A DNA stretch of 8,952 nt from contig CAUGFC010000075.1 in assembly GCA_959598545.1 (NCBI GenBank), positions 1 through 8,952 of the forward strand, read 5' to 3'. Position 1 is the first letter of the stretch. Each line of letters starts with the position of its first letter. A program made the translations under genes and the position numbers. The DNA is from an uncultured Olsenella sp. Its GTDB lineage: Bacteria > Actinomycetota > Coriobacteriia > Coriobacteriales > Atopobiaceae. Below are positions 1-6,579 of the stretch, piece after piece. The notes beneath the pieces were generated by a model. That model worked only from the letters and a program-made list of their open reading frames with translations, was not told the origin of the DNA and did not search any database.

Positions 1-635
<635 letters not shown>

Positions 636-651
636 GAGCGCTCCCTCCCTA

Positions 652-2148
652 TCAATTCCCGACCGTCGGAACCCTGTCGAAGAGCTCCGCCTGCCGTCTC
701 AGCCTTCTCACGAGTTCCGGCGTCGCATAGTGCGCCGGCGCCCGCCACTTCCAGTTGGTCCCCACCGTTGAGGGGACGTTCATGCGGGTCTCCCCGCCCA
801 GGCAGAGGATGTCCTGCATCTGGACTATCGCGGTGTCGGCAACCGAGGACCAGATGCCGCGCATCATGCCCCAGCCCTCGCCCTCGCGCTCGTTGAGGCC
901 GAGGTAGTCGCGCGCGCGCTCCGCGTCCTCGGGGCAGGCGCCCGCAAGCCAGCCGAGCGCCGTGTCGTTGTCGTGCGTCCCCACGTAGGCGACGCAGTTG
1001 CGGGGATAGGCGTGCGGCAGGTAGACGCTGCCGGAGCCGTCCACGCTGTCGAACGCGAACTCGAGGACCCGCATCCCCGGCAGCCCCGTCTCCTCACGCA
1101 GGCGCGCGACGGAGTCCGTGAGATATCCCAGGTCCTCCGCGACGAGACGCTCCGTGCCGCAGGTCTCGCGCAGCCGCTCGAAGAGCGCGGCGCCCGGCCC
1201 CTCCCGCCAGCGTCCCTCGCGCGCGTCCGGCGCGCCGAAGGGGATCGCGTAGTACGAGTCGAAGCCGCGGAAGTGGTCGATCCGCAGAATGTCGTAGAGA
1301 CGCAGCTGGTACGAGACGCGCTCGACCCACCACGCGTAGCCGTCCTCGGCCATGCGGTCCCAGTCGTAGAGCGGGTTGCCCCAGAGCTGCCCGCCCGCGG
1401 CGAACCCGTCCGGCGGGCAGCCCGCGACCTCCGTGGGGACGAGCCGCTCGTCGAGCTGGAACTGCCCGGGGCTCGCCCACACGTCGGCGCTGTCGGGCGC
1501 CACGTAGATCGGGATGTCGCCCATGAGCAGGACGCCGGAGCGCGCCGCATGCTCCCTGAGGCGGTCCCACTGTCGGAAGAAGAGGCACTGGACGCCCTGC
1601 CAGTAGTCGATGCGTTCGGCGAGGTCGCGCCGAGCATCGGCGAGGGCCTCCTCGTCGCGACGGCGCAGGGGGTCCGGCCATGCGCCCCAGGGTGCGCCCT
1701 GGCACGAGTCCTTGATGGCCATGAAGAGCGCGTAGTCCTCGAGCCAGGCGGACTCGCGGGCGCAGAACGACGCGAGCTCGGCCGCGCGCGTCTCGCGCAG
1801 CCGGGACACTGCCAGACCCAGCACCTCGAGGCGACCGCGGAAGAGCGCGCCGTAGTCCACGGAGAGCGGGTCGTCGCCCCACGGCCTGCCCTCGTACTCC
1901 GAGCGCTCGAGAAGCCCCTCCTCGGCCAGGTCGTCGAGGTCGATCAGGTACGGGTTGCCCGCATAGGTAGAGAAGACCTGGTAGGGGGAGTCGCCGAAGC
2001 CGGTCGGACCGATCGGGAGAATCTGCCAGACCGTCTGGCCCGAGGCGGCAAGGAAGTCCACGAACTCACGCGCGGCGGCGCCCATCGTACCGACGCCCCA
2101 CGCGGAGGGCAGCGACGTGATCGCCATGAGAACGCCCGAGCGCCTCAT
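652..2148 (-). CDS. malQ: 4-alpha-glucanotransferase (amylomaltase), GH77
   Basis: This cytoplasmic enzyme transfers alpha-1,4-glucan segments between maltodextrins, releasing glucose and making longer chains for phosphorylase. The 498-residue length is normal for the bacterial GH77 amylomaltase family. All three catalytic carboxylates are present in their usual motifs: nucleophile D291 in LRIDHFRGF, acid/base E338 in LVAEDLG, and transition-state Asp D393 in VGTHDNDT. Their spacing (47 and 55 residues) equals that of the Thermus enzyme (D293/E340/D395). The N-terminal GVLMAITSLPSAWGVGTMG and C-terminal GTNWKWR are also family hallmarks. The start ATG overlaps the lacI stop by 4 nt (ATGA), which implies translational coupling. 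Its Shine-Dalgarno (GGGAGGGAGGG) is embedded in the last lacI codons. Its place between a sugar regulator and the transporter ATPase suggests that the imported sugar is a malto-oligosaccharide. Confidence 0.97.
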   Translation of the reverse strand: MRRSGVLMAITSLPSAWGVGTMGAAAREFVDFLAASGQTVWQILPIGPTGFGDSPYQVFSTYAGNPYLIDLDDLAEEGLLERSEYEGRPWGDDPLSVDYGALFRGRLEVLGLAVSRLRETRAAELASFCARESAWLEDYALFMAIKDSCQGAPWGAWPDPLRRRDEEALADARRDLAERIDYWQGVQCLFFRQWDRLREHAARSGVLLMGDIPIYVAPDSADVWASPGQFQLDERLVPTEVAGCPPDGFAAGGQLWGNPLYDWDRMAEDGYAWWVERVSYQLRLYDILRIDHFRGFDSYYAIPFGAPDAREGRWREGPGAALFERLRETCGTERLVAEDLGYLTDSVARLREETGLPGMRVLEFAFDSVDGSGSVYLPHAYPRNCVAYVGTHDNDTALGWLAGACPEDAERARDYLGLNEREGEGWGMMRGIWSSVADTAIVQMQDILCLGGETRMNVPSTVGTNWKWRAPAHYATPELVRRLRRQAELFDRVPTVGN

Positions 2149-3197
2149 GATCCCTCCCTCCCCTCTCCGGGTTCCACGGACGCCGCGGGGAGCAGCGAGA
2201 GCACGCTCTCCCTGCGCAGGAGCCTAAACGGCACGGACTCGTGCACGACACGCCCCCTCTCCCCGCGGGCGGCGGCGAGCAGCGCCTCCACGCCCCTGCG
2301 GGCGAGGAGCCCCGTGTCCTGGCGGACCGTCGTGAGGCGCGGGACGCTGTACTGCGAGACGTCCACGCCGTCAAAGCCCACGATCGAGATGTCGAGGGGA
2401 ACGCGGAAGCCGCGGTCGGTGACCGCGCGGAGCGCACCGAGGGCGATCACGTCGCCGAAGGCGAAGATCGCGGTGAGGTCGTCCGCGCGCTCGAGCAGCC
2501 GCATCGCCGCCTCGTAGCCCGCGCGCATCGAGAAGCGGCAGGGCTCGTAGCAGCGCTCGGCGTCGAAGCTCGAGCCATGGGTCGAGAACGCCCGCGCGAC
2601 GCCGATCAGGCGGTGCTCGGACACCTCGCTGACCTTGCGGTCGCCGCCGAGCACGCCGATGCGCCGATGGCCGCACTCCCACAGGTAGTCGATGACGCTC
2701 TCAGCCGCCTCCTCGTCGTCGGTCGAGAAGGACGAGAGACCCTTGAGCCCCCAGCCCTCGGCGGTGTTGGTGAGGAGCACGCACGGGGCTCCGATCTGGC
2801 CGAAGCCCTCCTTGAAGTTGCTGGGGTCCCCGCCTAGGAAGAGGAACCCCTTGGGGTGCCTGATCCTGTCGAGATGGACGGCTCGCGCCACCTCGTCGGC
2901 GTCCTCGTCGACGAAGTGGACGCGCGCCTCCTCGTCAGCCTCCGCGAAGAGTCCCTCGGCCTTCTCGATGATGTCGTTGAAGAGCAGGTTCTGCATGCCC
3001 TTGACCATGATGGCAAACGAGGCCCTGTTCCTCGTCTTGAGGTGGCGCGCGTTGGTGTTGGGCTCGTAGCCCACCTCGCGGACCACCTCAAGGACGCGCT
3101 CGCGTGCGCGGTCGCTGACGCCGGGGTGGTCGTTGAGCACGCGGGAGACGGTGCCCAGGCTGTATCCGGAGAGTCGAGCGATGTCCCTGATGTCCAC
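2145..3197 (-). CDS. LacI/GalR-family transcriptional regulator
   Basis: This is a 350-residue DNA-binding repressor with a sugar-binding sensor domain. Residues 2-47 form the LacI helix-turn-helix (DIRDIARLSGYSLGTVSRVLN), followed by a hinge helix PNTNARHLKT (46-55). The rest is a periplasmic-binding-protein-like effector domain with typical segments such as DDEEAAESVIDYLWECGHRRIGVLGG and ISIVGFDGVDVSQYSVPRLTTVRQD. The start is GTG at 3197-3195; no ATG exists before residue 64, and the helix-turn-helix requires this start. GAGGGGG lies 4 nt upstream. The gene sits inside the operon it most likely controls, 16 nt after the second permease and overlapping malQ by 4 nt. Family knowledge predicts binding to palindromes with a central CG, and such sites lie downstream of the operon promoter (6381-6390, 6352-6361). 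The effector is unknown; a maltodextrin is inferred from malQ. Confidence 0.95.
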   Translation of the reverse strand: MDIRDIARLSGYSLGTVSRVLNDHPGVSDRARERVLEVVREVGYEPNTNARHLKTRNRASFAIMVKGMQNLLFNDIIEKAEGLFAEADEEARVHFVDEDADEVARAVHLDRIRHPKGFLFLGGDPSNFKEGFGQIGAPCVLLTNTAEGWGLKGLSSFSTDDEEAAESVIDYLWECGHRRIGVLGGDRKVSEVSEHRLIGVARAFSTHGSSFDAERCYEPCRFSMRAGYEAAMRLLERADDLTAIFAFGDVIALGALRAVTDRGFRVPLDISIVGFDGVDVSQYSVPRLTTVRQDTGLLARRGVEALLAAARGERGRVVHESVPFRLLRRESVLSLLPAASVEPGEGREGS

Positions 3198-3213
3198 GAC
3201 GCCCCCTCTCGTC

Positions 3214-4059
3214 CTAGCCCTTGACCGCGCCGGCGGCGACGCCCTTGATGATGTACTTCTGGCACGACAGGTAGAACACGACGACCGGGATGACGGCCAT
3301 GATGAGCGCCGCCATGATGGCGCCCATGTCGACGCGCCCGTAGGACCCCTTCATGAACTGGATCACGATGGAGATCGTCTTGTACTCCGTGGTGTCGAGC
3401 ACCAGGTACGGCAGCAGGAAGTCGTTCCAGATCCACATCGTCTGCAGGATGCCGACGGAGATGAACGTGGGCTTCATGATGGGGATGACCACCGTGAAGA
3501 ACGTCCTTATCGGCCCCGCGCCGTCGATGAGCGCGGCCTCCTCGATCTCTATGGGTATGGTCTTCACGAAGCCGCAGAACATGAACACCGCCAACCCCGC
3601 CCCGAACCCGAGGTAGATGACGATGATGCCCCAGGGCGTGCCGAGGCCCAGACGGTCGGCGATGAGCGACAGCGTGAACATGACCATCTGGAACGGCACG
3701 ACCATGGAGAACACGCACAGGTAGTAGACGGCCTTGGTGAAGCGGTTCTGCACGCGCGTGATGTACCAGGCGCACATGGAGGTGCAGATCAGGATGACCG
3801 CGACCGAGCCCACCGTGATGAAGACGGTCCAGCCGACGGAATCGAGGAACCCGTACTTGTCGATCGCCGTCTGGTAGTTCTCGAGCCCGATGTAGGTCTG
3901 CTCGGTGGGCAGCTCGAAGGGCTCGAGGTTGATGAACATCTTGTTCTTGAACGAGTTGAACAGCACCACCACGACGGGCAGCAGCCACACGACGCAGAGA
4001 AACGCCACGAGGCCCGTACCAGCCCAGTTGAGGGCGCTGCGCTCCTTCTTGGTCGCCAT
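3214..4059 (-). CDS. Carbohydrate ABC transporter permease, MalG type
   Basis: This is one of two membrane subunits of a CUT1 sugar importer, 281 residues. The first hydrophobic segment is at about 14-35, with others at about 77-98, 109-131, 143-165, 199-220 and 247-266, consistent with six membrane spans. The cytoplasmic EAA loop that docks on the ATPase is IEEAALIDGAGPIRTFF (172-188) with E174, A175 and G180. The C-terminal KYIIKGVAAGAVKG is typical of MalG-like subunits. The reading frame stays open well upstream, but that extension is an arginine- and histidine-rich shadow of the preceding permease, so the start is ATG at 4059-4057. This start overlaps the preceding TGA by one base (TGATG), and the purine-rich AAGGAGG lies upstream in the end of the preceding gene. 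The partner permease ends at this start, and the pair should be translated in a coupled way. Confidence 0.95.
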   Translation of the reverse strand: MATKKERSALNWAGTGLVAFLCVVWLLPVVVVLFNSFKNKMFINLEPFELPTEQTYIGLENYQTAIDKYGFLDSVGWTVFITVGSVAVILICTSMCAWYITRVQNRFTKAVYYLCVFSMVVPFQMVMFTLSLIADRLGLGTPWGIIVIYLGFGAGLAVFMFCGFVKTIPIEIEEAALIDGAGPIRTFFTVVIPIMKPTFISVGILQTMWIWNDFLLPYLVLDTTEYKTISIVIQFMKGSYGRVDMGAIMAALIMAVIPVVVFYLSCQKYIIKGVAAGAVKG

Positions 4060-4901
4060 CACTGCTGCACCTCCTTGGAGCGCGTGGCGCGCAGCTGGAT
4101 GAGTCCGATGACCACGACGATCAGGCAGAAGATGACCGCCTTCGCCTGGCCGACGCCCTCCCAGCCGACACGGCCGTAGAACGTGTTGTAGATGTTGAGG
4201 GCGAGCATCTCCGACATCTTGGACGGCTCGCCGGCGGTGAGCGAGAGGTTCTGGTCGAAGAGCTTGAAGCCGTTGGTGAGCGAGAGGAACATGCAGATCG
4301 TGATCGACGACATCATCATCGGGATGGTGACGTCCACGAGCCTGCGCCAGGCGCTCGCGCCGTCGATGGCGGCCGCCTCGAGCACGTCGCCGGGAATCGA
4401 CTGCAGGCCGGCGATGTAGATGATCATCATGTATCCGATCTGCTGCCAGGCGACCAGGATGACGAGGCCGACGAAGCCGTACCACTCGTTGAGGTTCAGC
4501 GCCTGCGAGTACTGGGCGAGGATGCCGTTGAAGATGAGCTGCCAGATGTAGCCCAGGACGATGCCGCCGATGAGGTTGGGCATGAAGAAGACCGTGCGGA
4601 ACAGGTTGGTTCCGCGCAGCTTCCTGGTGAGGGCGAGCGCTATCGCGAACGCGATGACGTTGATGACGAGGACGGACACGACGGTGAACAGGGCCGTGTA
4701 CCAGAACGAGTGCTGGAAGACGGTGTCCTGCACCGCCAGGACGAAGTTCGAGAAGCCCACGAACGTCGCATCGGTGACCGTGGTGAAGTCGCATAGCGAC
4801 AGCCACAGGCCCAGGAGGAACGGGGCCACGAATCCGATGAGGAACGCCAGGAACGTGGGCAGGACGAAGATGGGGAGGTACTTCTTGATTGCCTTCTCCA
4901 T
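4059..4901 (-). CDS. Carbohydrate ABC transporter permease, MalF/UgpA type
   Basis: This is the first membrane subunit of the importer, 280 residues, shorter than E. coli MalF and close to the MsmF/UgpA size. Hydrophobic segments lie at about 10-35, 69-91, 103-124, 143-165, 195-212 and 254-271. The EAA loop is VLEAAAIDGASAWRRL (173-188) with E175 and G181. The start is ATG at 4901, preceded by a very strong AAGGAGG 5 nt away. The frame is open further upstream, but that part is low-complexity arginine-rich shadow of the binding-protein gene. The gene is separated from the binding-protein gene by 83 nt that hold a perfect 12-bp stem-loop, and the loop can pair with this gene's Shine-Dalgarno region. 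It is followed by its MalG-type partner with a one-base overlap. Confidence 0.95.
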   Translation of the reverse strand: MEKAIKKYLPIFVLPTFLAFLIGFVAPFLLGLWLSLCDFTTVTDATFVGFSNFVLAVQDTVFQHSFWYTALFTVVSVLVINVIAFAIALALTRKLRGTNLFRTVFFMPNLIGGIVLGYIWQLIFNGILAQYSQALNLNEWYGFVGLVILVAWQQIGYMMIIYIAGLQSIPGDVLEAAAIDGASAWRRLVDVTIPMMMSSITICMFLSLTNGFKLFDQNLSLTAGEPSKMSEMLALNIYNTFYGRVGWEGVGQAKAVIFCLIVVVIGLIQLRATRSKEVQQ

Positions 4902-4908
4902 GTGACCT

Positions 4909-4955
4909 CCTTCCCTATGGATGGGGCGGTGGGTGAGGGAAGGCACCCACCGCCC
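4909..4955 (-). promoter_or_regulatory. Intergenic stem-loop with loop complementary to the downstream ribosome binding site
   Basis: A perfect 12-bp inverted repeat (arms 4924-4935 and 4944-4955) encloses an 8-nt loop (4936-4943). In the minus-strand RNA the loop reads CCUUCCCU. Seven nt after the stem, at 4916-4909, the RNA reads AGGGAAGG, immediately followed by AGG. This is the Shine-Dalgarno region of the first permease and an exact 8-nt reverse complement of the loop. There is no U-tract, so this is not a normal intrinsic terminator. Stem-loops between a binding-protein gene and the permeases are known to stabilise the upstream message and raise binding-protein levels; that role fits here. 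Loop/Shine-Dalgarno pairing that lowers permease translation is inference. Confidence 0.7.
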
Positions 4956-4984
4956 GGATCGGACGAGAACGCTTTGAGCTGCCC

Positions 4985-6328
4985 CTATGCCTTGGAGGCT
5001 GCGGCCTCGGTCGCCCAGCCGTCGACGAAGGCGGTCACGACGCCGTCCCAGTTGCCGTCGGTCTGGTCGGCGGCGTAGGTGGTGAGGGCGGAGCCCACGC
5101 CGTTCTTCCACTCCTCGGAGGGCATGGTCGAGAAGCACCACTTGACCGGGGTCTTGTCGGCGTTGATCTCATCCGCGAGGTTGTTGAGGACGTTCGTGGA
5201 CTCGAGGTTGGCCTCGAACGGGATCACGAAGCCCATGCCGGCCTCGCCGGAGGGCATGGCACCCTCGGAGCCGCACATGGCCTTGACGCCGGTCTCGGAG
5301 GTGACGCACCAGTTGATGAAGTCGAGCGTGGCCTGGATGTCCTCCTCGGAGGCGTTCTTGTTCACGCACCAGTAGTTCTCGGAACCGGTGCAGATGCCCT
5401 GGCTCTCCTCGCCGTCCACGCCGATGTAGATCGGGACGAGCGCGAGGTTCTCGTCGCCGACCTCGGCGACGTTGGCGTACTCCCACGTGCCGTTCTGGTA
5501 GAACACGCACTGGCCGGTCACGAACTCGGCGGTCGCGTCATCGGCGGTCTTGGTGGAGAGCTGGGTGGGGTCGCAGGTGGCGTTGTTGATGTAGAGATCC
5601 CAGATCTGGCGGTAGTTGTCCAGGTAGGTGCCCTTGATGGCGTCGGTGGTGTCGATGCCGTCGGCCTGGTACTCGTAGTAGATCGGGAGGTTGGCGAGGT
5701 GGGTCTTGAAGCGCCAGTCGGACGAGCCGTCCATGCCGGCGGAGCCGAAGGCGGAGAAGCCGAGCTCGTCCTTGCGGGCGGTGATGTCCTCGGCGACGGC
5801 CTTGAGGCTGTCGAAGTTGGTGATGTCGTCGGTGGTGTAGCCCGCCTTGTCGAGCAGGGACTTGTTGCAGATGATGCCGTAGGACTCGATGACGTAGGCG
5901 ATGCCCTTGGTCTTGCCGTCGTCACCCTTGAGCGCGTAGTCCTCCTTGGTGAGCTGGCCCATGATCTCGGTGTCGTCGAGGTCGTAGCAGTAGTCCTTCC
6001 AGGAGGCGAGACCCACGGGGCCGTTCACCTGGAAGAGCGTGGGGGCGTCCGTCTTGGCCATCTCGGACTTGAGCGTGGTCTCGTACTGGCCGGAGGCGGC
6101 CGTCATGACCGTCACGGGCACGCCGGTCTCCTCGGTGTAGAGCTCGGCGAGCTCCTGCCACTGCGCGTCCTGCTCGGGCTTGAAGTTGAGGTAGTAGACC
6201 TTGCCGGCGGCCTGCTCGTCGCCACCGCCGCCGCCCTGCTCCCCGCCGCAGCCGGCGAGCGCCACCGCGCCCGCGCCTGCCATGAGGCCGAGACCCGCCT
6301 GCACGAACTGACGCCTCTTCATCAACAT
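4985..6328 (-). CDS. Carbohydrate ABC transporter substrate-binding lipoprotein (CUT1, family 1)
   Basis: This extracytoplasmic, membrane-anchored protein captures the sugar and delivers it to the permeases; 447 residues, normal for the family. The N-terminus is a lipoprotein signal: KRRQF (4-8), a hydrophobic stretch, then lipobox LAGC with C27 as the lipidated residue, followed by a glycine-rich tether. The twin arginine in KRRQFVQ could also allow Tat export, which remains open. The mature part begins KVYYLNFKPEQDAQWQ, and the stretch from QELAELYTEETGVPVTV onward is typical of family 1 sugar-binding proteins. Nine further cysteines are unusually many for an exported protein. The start ATG at 6328-6326 is chosen over a second ATG two codons later because AGGAGG lies 9 nt upstream. 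As first gene of the operon it follows the promoter and putative LacI-type operators. Ligand is not determined; MalQ in the operon favours malto-oligosaccharides. Confidence 0.95.
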   Translation of the reverse strand: MLMKRRQFVQAGLGLMAGAGAVALAGCGGEQGGGGGDEQAAGKVYYLNFKPEQDAQWQELAELYTEETGVPVTVMTAASGQYETTLKSEMAKTDAPTLFQVNGPVGLASWKDYCYDLDDTEIMGQLTKEDYALKGDDGKTKGIAYVIESYGIICNKSLLDKAGYTTDDITNFDSLKAVAEDITARKDELGFSAFGSAGMDGSSDWRFKTHLANLPIYYEYQADGIDTTDAIKGTYLDNYRQIWDLYINNATCDPTQLSTKTADDATAEFVTGQCVFYQNGTWEYANVAEVGDENLALVPIYIGVDGEESQGICTGSENYWCVNKNASEEDIQATLDFINWCVTSETGVKAMCGSEGAMPSGEAGMGFVIPFEANLESTNVLNNLADEINADKTPVKWCFSTMPSEEWKNGVGSALTTYAADQTDGNWDGVVTAFVDGWATEAAASKA

Positions 6329-6351
6329 GACGTGCTCCCTCCTACTTTTTC

Positions 6352-6361
6352 GAAACGTTCC
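6352..6361. promoter_or_regulatory. Putative LacI-family operator, proximal copy (imperfect)
   Basis: GAAACGTTCC differs by one base from the perfect palindrome GAAACGTTTC found 29 bp away. It has the central CG expected of LacI/GalR-family operators and lies in the 5' untranslated region of the binding-protein gene, about 40 nt after the predicted transcription start. Binding by the operon's own regulator is inferred. Confidence 0.5.
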
Positions 6362-6380
6362 TCTCTGTTGCGTGAATTTG

Positions 6381-6390
6381 GAAACGTTTC
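6381..6390. promoter_or_regulatory. Putative LacI-family operator (perfect palindrome)
   Basis: GAAACGTTTC is a perfect 10-bp palindrome centred on CG, the usual core of LacI/GalR-family sites. It begins about 10 nt downstream of the predicted start of transcription, where a bound repressor would block RNA polymerase. The regulator encoded at 2145-3197 is the obvious candidate. Confidence 0.65.
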
Positions 6391-6405
6391 ATTTCCGTTG
6401 GTTGC

Positions 6406-6434
6406 ATTAGAGCACGCGATAGGACTACTTACAA
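6406..6434 (-). promoter_or_regulatory. Predicted sigma-70-type promoter of the sugar operon
   Basis: On the minus strand, TTGTAA (6434-6429) and TCTAAT (6411-6406) are separated by exactly 17 nt. They match the -35 and -10 consensus at 4 of 6 and 5 of 6 bases. Transcription would start near 6399, leaving an untranslated leader of about 70 nt that contains both CG-centred operator candidates. Confidence 0.6.
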
Positions 6435-6496
6435 CTGGTATTTCTTTAAGGAGCCGGCTGGCGCCGATTTGATACCGTTCGCGTTTGCCCGCTGGA

Positions 6497-6514
6497 TTTG
6501 GAAAGGGTTCCAAA
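6497..6514. promoter_or_regulatory. 18-bp inverted repeat upstream of the sugar promoter
   Basis: TTTGGAA and TTCCAAA form perfect 7-bp arms around a 4-bp spacer (AGGG). The site lies about 100 bp upstream of the predicted sugar promoter start and 120 bp from the main operator. It could be an auxiliary operator, for instance for DNA looping or catabolite control, but its centre lacks the CG of the two sites nearer the gene. Confidence 0.4.
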
Positions 6515-6546
6515 CGAAATCGGGCGCGCAGGCGCGACGCGCACAC

Positions 6547-6578
6547 AAAAAAGGGGCGGCGCCCCATTGCGCCGCCCC
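6547..6578 (-). terminator. Strong intrinsic terminator
   Basis: A perfect 10-bp GC-only stem (arms 6553-6562 and 6569-6578, 6-nt loop) is followed on the minus strand by six T residues (6552-6547). It is a textbook Rho-independent terminator. The rplT operon already has its own stem-loop at 6941-6966, so this one probably ends a separate minus-strand transcript from 6580-6900, or catches read-through before the sugar promoter. Confidence 0.85.
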
Positions 6579-6579
6579 G

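Noticed and set aside
973..2517. Long open frames on the plus strand, for example across malQ and lacI, and at 3133-4179 and 5699-6472
   Set aside because: They lie opposite well-identified genes, are rich in R, A, V and H with no domain pattern, and arise from the high GC content.
4060..4806. Upstream extension of the MalG-type permease frame to 4806
   Set aside because: The extra part is histidine- and arginine-rich shadow of the preceding permease; the TGATG junction and family alignment place the start at 4059.
4902..5141. Upstream extension of the MalF-type permease frame to 5141
   Set aside because: It overlaps the binding-protein gene and has no membrane or permease features; ATG at 4901 has a far better ribosome binding site.
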